Below are positions 1 through 9,500 of a stretch of DNA of 55,404 bases, one piece after another. A program made the position numbers and the translations under genes. The DNA is from F1-120-MAGs118 sp013360535 (GTDB lineage: Bacteria > Planctomycetota > UBA1135 > GCA-002686595). Below the pieces are notes generated by a model. That model was not told where the DNA came from, searched no databases, and saw only the letters and a list, made by a program, of their open reading frames with translations. The DNA is taken from positions 1 to 55,404 of the forward strand of contig JAPKHC010000027.1 in NCBI GenBank assembly GCA_026647215.1, written 5' to 3'. The stretch's first letter is position 1. Each line of letters opens with the position of its first letter.

Positions 1-385
1 CCTGATTGGCGCGTGGAAGCAAGCCTCTGCGCGCTGCTTTCGACCTCAAAAAGTCCGGTGCGGTCGAAAACGACGGACGTCCAGCGACATCCGCGGCTCC
101 CCGCTCGCGCGATCGTGCGCTCGTGAATAGGGCGGGCTAGCAGCGGAGCGTTCGCGCGTCGCCGAGGTCCGCCTCAGGCGCGATGCCAACGGCTCGACGA
201 CGCCCTCGGCTGCGACGATCCGACGCTCTGGCCAGACGGCGGCTGGAAGCGCTGGACGAGTCGCTCGCGCCCTCCGCAGAACGCTGCAATCGCCCGATCG
301 CGGCCCGCAGGTCCGACCCGAGCGCCGGCCGCTCGCCCATCTGCTAGCCTCGACGAACTGCTCCCGAGGCCCCGGCTCCGACTCG
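1..385. other. Left-end stretch without a supported gene
   Basis: I see no convincing coding region here. The open frames on the minus strand are Arg/Ser-rich low-complexity translations typical of GC-rich noncoding sequence. The stretch presumably holds the promoter and leader of the gene starting at 386. I could not pick out a clear -35/-10 pair or a strong Shine-Dalgarno sequence. Confidence 0.5.
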
Positions 386-2491
386 ATGTTGATCCAACTC
401 GCGACTCTGATCTCCGCCGTCATCGCTCTCGTTCTCACGGGCGCGACGCAGGACATCCCGCCCGCTTCGCCCGCGACTCCGGAGGCCGCCATCGCGGCTT
501 TCGAGAAGGTTCGCGGCGCTCCCGAGGCGGAGCGCACCCCCGCCGTCCGTGCAATGACGCGCTTCGAAGACGAAGCGATCACGCGGCTGCTGCTCGACGA
601 ACTCGCCGTCGCGAGCCAGCTCGACTATCGCGTCGCACTTTCCGACGCGCTCGGTGGCGTGCCGCGGGCGGGAGCGCTCGAGCCCCTGACCCTGCTGCTC
701 TCGGCTCCCGACTCTGCCCCGTTGTTGCGCAACAGCGCGGCGCTGGGCCTCGCTCGACAAGGTGTCGAGGGCGTGGAGCGGCTGCGCGCGGCGGCCCGCA
801 CCGAGGGCGCCGACGCGGCGGCGAACACCACGCGCACTTACGCGCTGATCGGACTTTCGCAGGCCGGTTCCGACGCCGGTTGGAAGGCGCTCACCGAGAT
901 CGCGACCTCGGGCGCTCTCGTGGAGCGTCGCAACGCGCTGCGCTACCTCGAGCGCGCCCCGGCCTCCCCGGAGGTGATCGCGGCACTGCTGGCGGGCGCA
1001 GGCGACGACGACCTGTGGACCGCCGCGGGCTGCGCGCGCCAGCTGGCGGAGAGGAAGCACCCGCAAGCCGCGGACCTGCTCGCCGAACTCTGCGCCCGTC
1101 CGGCGGCCACGATCCTCGGACCGGCTCGCACCGACCTGCTGCGCGGCATCACGGCGGTGTTCGGCCCGCGCTTCCACGAGCGCTTCCTCGTGCTGGGCGC
1201 CGAGGCGGACTCCGGCACGCGCCAGGCGATCGAGCCACTGCTGCCGAAGATCGTCGGTGGCGCGGCCTTCGTGACTTGGCTGCGCAACGCGCTGCCCAAG
1301 CGCAAGAACCTGGCCGAACGCTGCTTCGCGGTGCGGCTGCTCGGCAAGGTGCCCGGCTCCGAGGTCACGCTGGAGATCGCGGCGCAGGTGCGCGCGAAGG
1401 AGCCGCAGCTCGTGAACACGGCCCTGCGCGTGCTCGGCGAGCGCGGCGATCCCGTCGCGATTCCCGAGCTGCGCAAGGTGCTCCGCTCCAAGGACGACTC
1501 ACGGCGCGTCGAGACGATGCTCGCGCTGCACGCGTTGCTGAAGGGGGATGCCCAGTGGCGCGACGAGCTGCGCAAGGGGCTGAAGAGCGAGTCCGGGCTG
1601 CGCGAGGTCGCCCTGCGAACGCTGCTCCTCGACCTGCTCGCCGACCTCCAGGATGAAGGTTCGCTGGAGACGGCCTGGCAGGACCTCGACCACAAGGAGT
1701 GGACGATCCGCGCCGCGGCGCTCGACTTCTGCAGGCGCGTCCGGCACAAGCACTCCGTGCCCAGGCTGATCGCGCGCCTCGACGCGGAGTCGGGCCGGCT
1801 GCGCGAGGACGTGCTCGAGGCCCTGCATGCGCTCACCGCGATGCGCTTCCGGCAGCGCGAGCGCTGGAACGAGTGGTGGACGGATGTCGGGGCGAAGTTC
1901 GAGCTGGTGCCCGTGGAGGCGCTCGTCCAGCCGAAGCGCTCGAACCCGCAACAGGCCAGCACGGCGAGCTACTACGGGATCCCGCTGACCAGCGAGCGGG
2001 CCGTGTTCGTCGTCGACGTCTCCGGCAGCATGTCCGCCACGTTCGGCACCGACAAGTCGCGCACGCGGCTCGACGAGGCCAAGCGCCAGCTGCGGCGCGT
2101 GGTCGAGGCGATGCCCAAGGAGTACCTGATCAACATCGTGCCGTTCCACACCACGGTCTCGCAGGTGTTCGAGCGCATGACACAGGTCACCGATCGCGCG
2201 CGAGCCGAAGCTCTCAGCCAGATCGACGCGCTGCGCACGCAGGGCGGCACCAACATCCACGACGCGATGCAACGCGCGTTCGCCGAGCCGGAAGTGGACA
2301 CCATCTACCTGCTCTCGGACGGTGCCCCGAGCAACGGCGAGATCACCGACCCCGATGCGCTCGCGGACGAGATCGTGCGCTGGAACCGCACGCGCCGCGT
2401 CCGCATCCACTGCATCGCGATCGGAATGGACAGCCCGATGCTCAAGCGGATCGCCAACGAATCGGGCGGCGAGTACGTGTCCTCGCGCTGA
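386..2491 (+). CDS. Exported HEAT-repeat protein with C-terminal von Willebrand factor A domain
   Basis: The 701-residue protein starts with a hydrophobic signal peptide (MLIQLATLISAVIALVLTGA). Residues about 30-510 are Ala/Leu/Arg-rich helical repeats of the HEAT/PBS-lyase type. A VWA domain fills the C-terminal 190 residues. The MIDAS motif is visible: D544-V-S546-G-S548, then TQGGTNIHD and LLSDGAPSNGE, which supply the usual Thr and Asp metal ligands. A metal-dependent adhesion or scaffold role outside the cytoplasm is inferred. The combination resembles secreted VWA/HEAT proteins common in Planctomycetota, whose partners are unknown. No close neighbour on the same strand suggests an operon. 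The ATG at 386 is chosen because the signal peptide begins there, although the ribosome-binding site is poor. The frame stays open for 66 codons after the stop. Confidence 0.85.
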   Translation: MLIQLATLISAVIALVLTGATQDIPPASPATPEAAIAAFEKVRGAPEAERTPAVRAMTRFEDEAITRLLLDELAVASQLDYRVALSDALGGVPRAGALEPLTLLLSAPDSAPLLRNSAALGLARQGVEGVERLRAAARTEGADAAANTTRTYALIGLSQAGSDAGWKALTEIATSGALVERRNALRYLERAPASPEVIAALLAGAGDDDLWTAAGCARQLAERKHPQAADLLAELCARPAATILGPARTDLLRGITAVFGPRFHERFLVLGAEADSGTRQAIEPLLPKIVGGAAFVTWLRNALPKRKNLAERCFAVRLLGKVPGSEVTLEIAAQVRAKEPQLVNTALRVLGERGDPVAIPELRKVLRSKDDSRRVETMLALHALLKGDAQWRDELRKGLKSESGLREVALRTLLLDLLADLQDEGSLETAWQDLDHKEWTIRAAALDFCRRVRHKHSVPRLIARLDAESGRLREDVLEALHALTAMRFRQRERWNEWWTDVGAKFELVPVEALVQPKRSNPQQASTASYYGIPLTSERAVFVVDVSGSMSATFGTDKSRTRLDEAKRQLRRVVEAMPKEYLINIVPFHTTVSQVFERMTQVTDRARAEALSQIDALRTQGGTNIHDAMQRAFAEPEVDTIYLLSDGAPSNGEITDPDALADEIVRWNRTRRVRIHCIAIGMDSPMLKRIANESGGEYVSSR

Positions 2492-3001
2492 TCCCTCTCC
2501 GCGCGCCAGGGACTGCGCGTCCTCGCCGTCGGCGTCTCCTCGGCCGCCAGCAAGGTGCCCTCGGCGACCAACGAGCCCCCGCCGCCGCATGCTCGCCGTC
2601 GTGCCGAGCGCGAGGCGATCTACCGGACACTGGAAGCGCACGGTCTGGTCACAAGAACACGAGGAGCAAATCGCCCGTCATGGCCTTCAAGGCGGAAGCG
2701 AATTGCGTGACGGCACATTCCGGGATGCACGACAACGCCGACCTGGAATCGACGCGACGGAGCCTGACCGGGTTCATCTCGATCTCTGCCGACGGCCGCG
2801 ACCTCTTCGTGGCGCACAACTGGGGCGAATGAGTGGGCCCGAGCCCCGCGAAACGGCGGGGCGCGGGGTCCTCTGCGCATCGAGGCGTCGTTGAGGTAGT
2901 CCCTGCTGCCCACTTGTTCAGGAGCAGTTGCCCTCCGTGAGGGACGGATACCGCGGTTGCGGCGGCTCAAAGTGGAGGTGCACTCGAGAAGGAGAGCCCT
3001 C
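2492..3001. other. 510-bp intergenic stretch with a possible small ORF
   Basis: No full gene is supported. The VWA reading frame continues open after its stop to about 2692, with no start codon of its own. A 50-codon frame from ATG 2680 to 2832 has a GAGGAG sequence 13 nt upstream, but its product resembles nothing I know. A GC hairpin follows at 2843-2862. The stretch may be degraded coding sequence, and it must also hold the promoter of the gene at 3002. Confidence 0.35.
2843..2862 (+). terminator. Short GC hairpin
   Basis: The arms GCCCCGC and GCGGGGC form a perfect 7-bp stem with a 6-nt loop. It lies after the 386-2491 gene and the small frame at 2680. There is no T-run, so it may be a weak terminator or nothing functional. 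Confidence 0.3.
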
Positions 3002-4669
3002 ATGACACGAGCATGCATCGGATCGTGCGTTCGAATGGCGGGTTGCACACTGCTGGCCGCATCGCTGGCGTTTGCGGGAGACTGGAGCAACTCGGGCGGC
3101 AACGCGGCTCGCAACGGGCTGAGTGACGAACATGGACCCCAGACGCCGGCGCTGTTGTGGCGCAGCGTGCGTGGGGCGATGTTCGGCCATCAGCCGGTCA
3201 CCGAGGGCCATCGCGCCTTCGGCGTGCGCATCCTCAGTTTCCCGCCGGAGACGACGGGCTCGCCCGTGGTGGCGCTGGATCTCGACACAGGCGCGGAACT
3301 GTGGGCGACGCACCTGCCGTACGAGGAAGGCGACTGGTCGACGTGGGTCGGCGGTGTGGCCAATGGCCAGGTGTACGCGTCGCGCTCGGGCAACGGCGAC
3401 AGCGTGTGGGCCAAGCTCTACGCGCTCGACGCGGCGACCGGCGCCGTGCTGTGGACGTCGGACGAGGAGATCACCGGCAACGATGGCGAGTTCGTGCTCG
3501 CTCCGGACGGCGACCCGGTGATCGCGAGCTTCACCAGGATCTGGCGCATCGAAGCCACCACCGGGGCGACCGTGTGGAGCGCAGTGCGACTGGGTTCCGT
3601 CAGTGGTGACTGCGGTCCGGCCATCTTCGGGGAAGCGGTGTACGTGGCGGACTGGGCGAACGGGGGCCAAGTGATCAAGCGCTTCGACCTCGCGACCGGT
3701 GCGTTCCGCTATCAGAGCCCCCAGATGCCGGGCTTCACGCTCCAGAACCATCCCTTCGTCGGCCCCGACGGGACCGTGTACCTGTCCCGCACGCAGGGCA
3801 ACGCGGCGAATGACTTCCTCTACGCCTTTCGGGACACAGGCAGCGAATTCGTGCAGAAGTGGAAGGTCCCGGCGACGTCTTCCGCCGAGTCCGAGCTCGC
3901 CGTCGGCCCGGACGGGTCGGTGTACATGTTCGCGCCGGGCTGGGTGCTCAAGCGCCTCTCGCCGGCCACGGGCGCGGTGCTCAACACGTCGATTCCGATC
4001 TCGACGGTTGGCTCGTCGCCACGCATCGCCATCGATCGCGACGGGCGGCTGTTCGTCAACAATTCCTGCGGCCTCACGGTGGACTGCGGTCGTCTCCTCT
4101 CCTTCAACGCAAACCTGACGCTGCGCTGGTCGCTCGAGGCGTGGGAGGTCTACGGCGGAGGACCGGCGCTCGGAGAGGGTGGCACGCTGCTCATCGCCGG
4201 ACCGGAAGCGATCACGGCCTATCGCACGCCGTACACGTACTGCACGGCCAAGGTCAGTTCGATCGGTTGCCGGCCGTCGATCCTCAGCAGCGGAACGCAA
4301 CCCAGTGCGAGCGGCGCGACCGACTTCGTGGTGAGCTGCACCAACGTGGTCAACGAGACGAACGGGCTGCTCTTCTATGGCTTCGGCGGGGAATTCGCCA
4401 AGCCGTTCCAGGGCGGGCGCCTGTGCATCGCGGGGCCGCTGCGCCGAACGCAACTCGTCTACGCCGGCGGCAGCGGCTCGCCAGGCACGAACTGCAGCGG
4501 CGTCTTCACGTTCGACTTCAGGGCCTACGTGCAGAGCGGGGCCGGTGCGCCCGAGCTGCGTGACCCGGGCACGGCGGTCTACTGCCAGTGGTGGGGTCGC
4601 GCTCCGGGGGTGCCCGCTCCGTTGGCAACGCAGCTGAGCGACGCGCTCGGCTTCGTCATCGGGCCTTGA
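3002..4669 (+). CDS. Secreted PQQ-type beta-propeller repeat protein with Cys-containing C-terminal domain
   Basis: The ATG at 3002 has a good upstream AGGAGAG and opens a signal peptide ending near SLAFAG, so a longer frame from 2957 is rejected. The mature protein begins GDWSNSGGNAARNG, like secreted PQQ/quinoprotein-alcohol-dehydrogenase-like propellers. Blades with ALDAATGAVLW, RIEATTGATVW and RFDLATGAFRY follow over residues 40-400. No dehydrogenase catalytic set is evident, so it is probably a non-enzymatic propeller. Residues about 415-555 form a separate Cys/Gly-rich domain (YCTAKV...GC at its start, QWWGRAPG near its end). I recognise this type from exported proteins of Planctomycetota with very large surface proteomes. 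Its role is unknown, perhaps surface display or sorting. A terminator-like hairpin follows at 4722. Confidence 0.8.
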   Translation: MTRACIGSCVRMAGCTLLAASLAFAGDWSNSGGNAARNGLSDEHGPQTPALLWRSVRGAMFGHQPVTEGHRAFGVRILSFPPETTGSPVVALDLDTGAELWATHLPYEEGDWSTWVGGVANGQVYASRSGNGDSVWAKLYALDAATGAVLWTSDEEITGNDGEFVLAPDGDPVIASFTRIWRIEATTGATVWSAVRLGSVSGDCGPAIFGEAVYVADWANGGQVIKRFDLATGAFRYQSPQMPGFTLQNHPFVGPDGTVYLSRTQGNAANDFLYAFRDTGSEFVQKWKVPATSSAESELAVGPDGSVYMFAPGWVLKRLSPATGAVLNTSIPISTVGSSPRIAIDRDGRLFVNNSCGLTVDCGRLLSFNANLTLRWSLEAWEVYGGGPALGEGGTLLIAGPEAITAYRTPYTYCTAKVSSIGCRPSILSSGTQPSASGATDFVVSCTNVVNETNGLLFYGFGGEFAKPFQGGRLCIAGPLRRTQLVYAGGSGSPGTNCSGVFTFDFRAYVQSGAGAPELRDPGTAVYCQWWGRAPGVPAPLATQLSDALGFVIGP

Positions 4670-4721
4670 CGGCGCTGAACCGGCCCGCTTCGCCGGTCCG
4701 GGAACGCGCGAGGATTCACTC

Positions 4722-4752
4722 GGGCCGGCCGCCTTCCTCGGGCGACCGGCCC
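4722..4752 (+). terminator. Terminator-like hairpin after the beta-propeller gene
   Basis: An outer 7-bp stem (GGGCCGG/CCGGCCC) and an inner 4-bp stem (CGCC/GGCG) are separated by a one-base mismatch on each side, with a 7-nt loop. A TTGTGTTG tract follows. It fits an intrinsic terminator for the gene ending at 4669. Confidence 0.55.
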
Positions 4753-4949
4753 TTGTGTTGCGCCAGAGTCGATCGAAAGCCGTGAACGCACGGGGACCCG
4801 ACTCGCGTGCGCGACCCGAGCGCGCTGCCGGGCAGTTTCGTCCGTTACTCGCGAGAACTGCGGACCTAGGCCACGTCGAGGCGTCCGCGATGGACGCGGA
4901 CTCCCGACCCGATCGACTCCGTTCCCCCCAATGGCTGGAGGCTTCTCGC

Positions 4950-6539
4950 ATGCGCTTCCTCGATACGGTCAAACTCGCACCTCGACTTCCGGTGCTGCTC
5001 GCCACGATGCTGCTCGCACCCGATGCGTTCGCCGGCGACTGGTATGTCGACGCCGTCCACGGCAGCGACTCGAACTCCGGCGCGAGTCCGCAGGCCGCGT
5101 GGCGCACGATCACCCACGCCGTGACGCACCTGCAGGCAGGCAGCGAGCGCATCCTCGTCGCCGCCGGCACCTATGACGTCGCGCTCGGGGAGGTCTTCCC
5201 GATCGAGCCCAAGCCCGGCCACCAGATCATCGGCATGCCAGGCGAGGCGCGTCCGGTGATCCACGGGGACAGCGTCGTCAACTCGCGCCTGTTCCGCTTC
5301 GTGTCGGCAGCCGGCGCACCGCAATTCTTCGGCCCTGACACGCGCCTGGAGAACCTGATCCTGCGCCGCGCCGACTGGGGCATCGAGATTCGCGCGCTGT
5401 CGGGCGACGTCAGTCCCACGTTCGTCAATCTCGAGCTCGCGCGCCTGACGTGGTTCGGGATGACGGTGTTCGCGCAGGGCGGCACGAGCAGCCCGACGCT
5501 CGAGCGCTCGCGCCTGGGCACGACGGTGCCGACGGGCAGCTGCGGTCTGATCGATTGCCGCGGCATGAGCTCGCCCGGGATCCTGCTGCGCGTGAGGGAC
5601 TGCCAGTTCGTGGACAACGGCGGCTGGGCCATCGGGCTCCGTCAAAACGTCGATGCGCGGTTCGAGCGCTGCCAGATCGACTCCCAGGTCTTCGCCGGCA
5701 TCTACGCCAGCGCCGGCCTGAACGAGTCGCTGCGGCTGGAGTGCATCGATACGGTCATCACGAACAACATGCTCCCGTTCGATCTCCAGAGCGACCGTGG
5801 CTCGGTCTACGCGACGTTCACGCGCTGCTCGATGGGTGGGAGCCCGAGCGGCGTCATCGCGCACAACGCACATCCTTCCGGTTCGCTGTACTACTCGCTG
5901 GATTCGTGCCTGGTGCTCACGAATGGACCGCTGCTCGTGGCCGGCAGCAACACGCAGCCCGCGCTGTCCCGCTCGTTCCTCTCGGACGCGAGCTACGCCG
6001 GGATCAACGGCTGCATCTCGGGTGACGCGCGCGTCCACGACGAGATCGGCGGCGACCTGCGCCTGCGCTACGGCAGCCCGTGCATCGACGCGGCGGGGAC
6101 CGACGCACCCGCCGGCGCGCGCGACGCGGAAGGCAACCTGCGCGATGTCGACGGTGACCTTGATCGCGTCGCGCACACGGACATCGGCGCGCTCGAGTTC
6201 CGGCCGCTGGAGCTCGAGAGCACGGGCGAGCGCGGCACGCCGCTGCAGCTGCGCAGCTGGGGTGCGCCCGGTGCGCTCTCGACGATCTACTGGACCCGCA
6301 GGCCGCTCGCCGAGCCCACCTCGACGCCCTTCGGCCTGTTCCTGCTCGATCCGGATCTCGCGCGCGTGTTCAAGGTGACGAGCACGGGCTACGACACGCC
6401 GACGCTGCTCCAGCGACTGATCCCGAACGACCCGGCGCTCATCGGACAGAGCTTCTCCTTCCAGGCGCTCGTCGACTCGCCGGCCTCGCCGATCCAGAAG
6501 GCCTTCACCAACGCCGTCGAGGTCACGGTCCTTCCCTGA
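4950..6539 (+). CDS. Secreted right-handed beta-helix (DUF1565-like) protein
   Basis: The chosen ATG at 4950 has GGAG nine bases upstream and starts a signal peptide (MRFLDTVKLAPRLP...PDAFAG). The mature N-terminus, DWYVDAVHGSDSNSG followed by WRTITHAV, is the classic opening of DUF1565/pectate-lyase-fold proteins. Short parallel-beta-helix coils with LENLILRRADWGIEI-like rungs follow, and a calcium-like DVDGDLD stretch sits near residue 400. The last 110 residues form a beta-rich domain containing LIPNDPALIGQSFSFQAL, which I associate with the same planctomycetal secretome as the gene at 3002. Polysaccharide binding or lysis is possible, but I see no assured catalytic residues. It is a 529-residue protein that seems monocistronic and ends in a shared bidirectional hairpin. 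Confidence 0.75.
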   Translation: MRFLDTVKLAPRLPVLLATMLLAPDAFAGDWYVDAVHGSDSNSGASPQAAWRTITHAVTHLQAGSERILVAAGTYDVALGEVFPIEPKPGHQIIGMPGEARPVIHGDSVVNSRLFRFVSAAGAPQFFGPDTRLENLILRRADWGIEIRALSGDVSPTFVNLELARLTWFGMTVFAQGGTSSPTLERSRLGTTVPTGSCGLIDCRGMSSPGILLRVRDCQFVDNGGWAIGLRQNVDARFERCQIDSQVFAGIYASAGLNESLRLECIDTVITNNMLPFDLQSDRGSVYATFTRCSMGGSPSGVIAHNAHPSGSLYYSLDSCLVLTNGPLLVAGSNTQPALSRSFLSDASYAGINGCISGDARVHDEIGGDLRLRYGSPCIDAAGTDAPAGARDAEGNLRDVDGDLDRVAHTDIGALEFRPLELESTGERGTPLQLRSWGAPGALSTIYWTRRPLAEPTSTPFGLFLLDPDLARVFKVTSTGYDTPTLLQRLIPNDPALIGQSFSFQALVDSPASPIQKAFTNAVEVTVLP

Positions 6540-6562
6540 CCGTTCCCTCGCGCTCGCACGCT

Positions 6563-6589
6563 GCCGGCCGCTCCATCGGGGCGGCCGGC
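6563..6589. terminator. Bidirectional terminator hairpin
   Basis: A perfect 9-bp inverted repeat (GCCGGCCGC/GCGGCCGGC) with a 9-nt loop sits between the convergent genes ending at 6539 and 6608. It has no T-run. Confidence 0.5.
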
Positions 6590-6607
6590 CGCGCATGGCG
6601 AAGCGCG

Positions 6608-7783
6608 TCAGACTCCGCTCGAGCGCGAGAGCCGCACCGTGATGCCGTGCCGCGGCAGCTCGTCGAAGTACTGCAGCGCGGGCACGCAGGTCTCGAGCGG
6701 GCGCGCGCCGGGCTCGATCAGGCCGCGGGCCTGGAAGTGCGCGACGAGCGCGGCGGGGAAGGCGGTCGTGCGCTCCATCGCGGTGAAACCCGTGCTTTCG
6801 TCGTGGCGGTCGAAGCAGTCGTACTGCAGGTCAAGCGGCTGTCTCGCGTGCGTGCCGCGCACGAGCACTCGCAGCAGCACGACGTCGCGCACGTCGGGGA
6901 ACGCGAGCTTCTCCTCGAAGAGCTTCTGCGTGAGCGCGCGCGGCTCGAACTCGCTGCCATCGCGCGCCTCGAAGCGCTCGTCCATGAAGCCGAGCTCGAA
7001 CAGCGTGCGGATCTGCGCCCAGTGGCCGGCGTAGCGGATCGTCTTGTAGTCGAAGCTCTCGAGCTTGCCTTCCCACGTCTGCGGGCACGTGCTCGTGCCG
7101 CCGCTCGTCACGCAGGCCTCCAGCGCGCCGAAGTTCGACGATTCGAAGCGCTCGAGCTCGGTCAGCGTGGGCACACGCACGCGCTTGCCGCCGCGCAGGA
7201 ACTCCGCCTCGCCGCGGTATTCGTTCCACAACCCGAGGAAGTTGAACACGAGCTTGTACCCGAGCGGACCGACCGGCTTTTCGGGCAGACCTCCGCAACG
7301 CACGTGCACGTGTTGCGGCGTATCCATCGACGCGATGCCGTGAGCGGCGAGGTGGTTGCCCAGGCCCGGCGCGAGCCCGCAGTCGGGCACGATGCTCACT
7401 CCGGCCTTCTTCGCGCGCTTGTGCAGCGCGAGCTCCTTGCGCACGACGGCGGTATTGCCGCCGAGATCGAGGAACGACGCGCCGCTCTCGATCGCCCACT
7501 CCGCGAGCTGCGCGTTGAAGCGATAGGGCACGGCCGAGAGCGCGACTTGCGCGCCGTCGAGCGCCGCGCGGACGTGCTTGCGCTTCGCCACATCACAACG
7601 CGCGGCCTCGAAACGACATTTTGTGCCCTTCGTGAGCTTCTTGAGCCGTCGCACCGCGCGCTCGGCGACCTTCTCGTCGCTGTCGACGACACGCACGAGC
7701 TCCGCCTCGCCGTTCTTCGCGAGGTCGAACGCCAGCGCCACTCCCTGTCGCCCCGAACCCAGAACCGTGTAGCGGTACGTCAT
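6608..7783 (-). CDS. Saccharopine dehydrogenase family NAD(P)-binding oxidoreductase
   Basis: The 391-residue protein starts MTYRYTVLGSGRQG, giving a Rossmann GxGxxG loop at the N-terminus with the acidic ribose-binding D in VVDSDEKV. Internal stretches such as SAVPYRFNAQLAEWAIESG, DCGLAPGLGN and GGLPEKP are typical of the saccharopine dehydrogenase / L-lysine 6-dehydrogenase-like family. It probably acts in the cytoplasm on an amino acid or its imine adduct, and the substrate cannot be told from sequence. A longer frame upstream to 7921 has no family similarity, so the start is set at the Rossmann fold. The gene is divergent from proS, with about 118 bp between the two starts. Confidence 0.8.
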   Translation of the reverse strand: MTYRYTVLGSGRQGVALAFDLAKNGEAELVRVVDSDEKVAERAVRRLKKLTKGTKCRFEAARCDVAKRKHVRAALDGAQVALSAVPYRFNAQLAEWAIESGASFLDLGGNTAVVRKELALHKRAKKAGVSIVPDCGLAPGLGNHLAAHGIASMDTPQHVHVRCGGLPEKPVGPLGYKLVFNFLGLWNEYRGEAEFLRGGKRVRVPTLTELERFESSNFGALEACVTSGGTSTCPQTWEGKLESFDYKTIRYAGHWAQIRTLFELGFMDERFEARDGSEFEPRALTQKLFEEKLAFPDVRDVVLLRVLVRGTHARQPLDLQYDCFDRHDESTGFTAMERTTAFPAALVAHFQARGLIEPGARPLETCVPALQYFDELPRHGITVRLSRSSGV

Positions 7784-7901
7784 GGCGCCCACTATCCGGC
7801 GCTGGCGGCCTTGCGGCCAGTCCTCTACTCTGCTCGGCCCAAACAGCGCGCCGGAGGGTCCGAATGGGCGGGTCCTCGCGTCGCGTTCCAAGAGATTCCG
7901 C

Positions 7902-9389
7902 ATGTCAGAACAGCACATCACGCCCCGCGCGAAGGATTACGCGCAGTGGTACCAGGACGTCATCTCCGCCGCTCAGCTCGCCGAACCGGCGGGTGTCGTG
8001 CGCGGCTGCATGGTCGTGCGCCCGCACGGCTGGGCGATCTGGGAGAAGATCCAGGCCGAGCTCGACCGGCGCTTCAAGGAGACCGGCCACCAGAACGCGG
8101 CCTTTCCGCTGCTGATCCCGCTCTCGTTCCTCCAGAAGGAAGCGCAGCACGCGACGGGCTTCGCGATGGAATGCGCGGTCGTGACGCACGCGGGCCTGCG
8201 CAACGTCGACGGCAAGATCGAGCTCAAGGGCGAGCTCGAGGAGCCGTACGTCGTGCGCCCGACGAGCGAGACGATCATCGGCCACTTCTTCTCGAAGTGG
8301 ATCGACAGCTACCGCGACTTGCCGATGCTGCTCAACCAGTGGTGCAACGTGATGCGCTGGGAGCTGCGCACGCGGCTTTTCCTGCGCACCGGCGAGTTCT
8401 GGTGGCAGGAAGGCCACACCGCCCACGCCTCGCATGAGGAGGCGATGGAAGAGGTGATGCGCATGCTCGACGTGTACCGCGAGGTCTACCACGACGTGCT
8501 CGCCGTGCCCGTGATCCGCGGCCGCAAGACCGCGAACGAACGATTCGCCGGCGCGCTCGAGACGTTCTGCGTCGAGGCGATGATGCAGGACGGCAAGTCG
8601 CTGCAGGGTGCGACGAGCCACGACCTCGGCCAGAATTTCGGCAAGGCCTTCAACGTCACCTTCCAGAACAAGGAAGGTGTGCGCGACTTCGTGTGGCAGA
8701 CCTCGTGGGGTTCTTCCACGCGCATGATCGGTGCGCTGATCATGGCGCACTCCGACGACGGCGGCCTCGTGCTGCCGCCGAAGCTCGCGCCGATCCACGT
8801 CGCGATCGTGCCGATCTGGAAGAGCGACGCGGAGAAGGCGCAGGTGCTCGAGGCGAGCGACAAGCTCGCGCGCGAGCTGCGCGCTGACGGCCTCATCGTG
8901 AAGCTCGACGACCGCGACGCGATGCGTCCGGGCGAGAAGTACTACGAGTGGGAGCGCAAGGGCGTGCCCGTGCGCCTCGAGGTCGGCCCGCGCGACGTCG
9001 CGAGTGGCACGGCGATGGCCAAGACGCGCATCGCCGACGCGAAGGAGAAGGTCAAGCTGCCCTTCGAAGGCATCGGCGTGCACGTCGGCAAGCTGCTCGA
9101 CGACATGCAGGCCCAGCTCTTCGCTCGCGCGCTCGCGTTCCGCCAGTCGAACCTGACCAAGGTCGACAGCTGGAGCGACTTCCAGGCTGTTTTCGCCGAT
9201 CAGAACTCCAAGTTCGTGCTCGCCCACTGGGACGGCACGACCGAGACCGAGCTCGCGATCAAGGAAGCCACCAAGGCCACGATCCGCTGCATCCCGCTGC
9301 CCGACGAAGGTCTCGACGACGGCGCCGGCGTCTGCATCAAGACCGGCAAGCCGAGCGCGCAGCGCGTCCTGTTCGCCAAGAACTACTAG
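7902..9389 (+). CDS. proS: Prolyl-tRNA synthetase, archaeal/eukaryotic-type
   Basis: The 495-residue class II synthetase charges tRNA-Pro with proline in the cytoplasm. Motif 2 features (RPTSET, FLRTGEFWWQEGHTAHAS) and motif 3 (MIGALIMAHSDDGGLVLPP) are visible. They are followed by an anticodon-binding domain and a C-terminal zinc-domain-like segment ending in Tyr (FAKNY). The absence of the long bacterial editing insert and the terminal Tyr mark the archaeal/eukaryotic-like ProRS, which many bacterial phyla also use. The start at 7902 (MSEQHITPRAKDYAQWY) matches the family N-terminus, while the open frame upstream is Arg-rich and unrelated. A hairpin at 9412-9445 follows. Confidence 0.95.
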   Translation: MSEQHITPRAKDYAQWYQDVISAAQLAEPAGVVRGCMVVRPHGWAIWEKIQAELDRRFKETGHQNAAFPLLIPLSFLQKEAQHATGFAMECAVVTHAGLRNVDGKIELKGELEEPYVVRPTSETIIGHFFSKWIDSYRDLPMLLNQWCNVMRWELRTRLFLRTGEFWWQEGHTAHASHEEAMEEVMRMLDVYREVYHDVLAVPVIRGRKTANERFAGALETFCVEAMMQDGKSLQGATSHDLGQNFGKAFNVTFQNKEGVRDFVWQTSWGSSTRMIGALIMAHSDDGGLVLPPKLAPIHVAIVPIWKSDAEKAQVLEASDKLARELRADGLIVKLDDRDAMRPGEKYYEWERKGVPVRLEVGPRDVASGTAMAKTRIADAKEKVKLPFEGIGVHVGKLLDDMQAQLFARALAFRQSNLTKVDSWSDFQAVFADQNSKFVLAHWDGTTETELAIKEATKATIRCIPLPDEGLDDGAGVCIKTGKPSAQRVLFAKNY

Positions 9390-9411
9390 CGCCGTCGCTC
9401 CCCCACTCCTC

Positions 9412-9445
9412 GCGAGGCTCCGCAGCATCCGCCGCGGGGCCTCGC
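9412..9445 (+). terminator. Hairpin after proS
   Basis: The arms GCGAGGC and GCCTCGC (7 bp, perfect) enclose partly complementary inner bases. It lies 23 nt after the proS stop and upstream of the Fic gene control region. It has no strong T-run. Confidence 0.4.
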
Positions 9446-9500
9446 TCCCATTCCCGCCCCGCCCGCATCGTCAACCTTGCTTGACTTTCTGGCCCCAAAC

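Noticed and set aside
46..582. Minus-strand frame at the left end
   Set aside because: It overlaps the start of the VWA/HEAT gene antisense and is Arg/Ser/Ala-rich without motifs.
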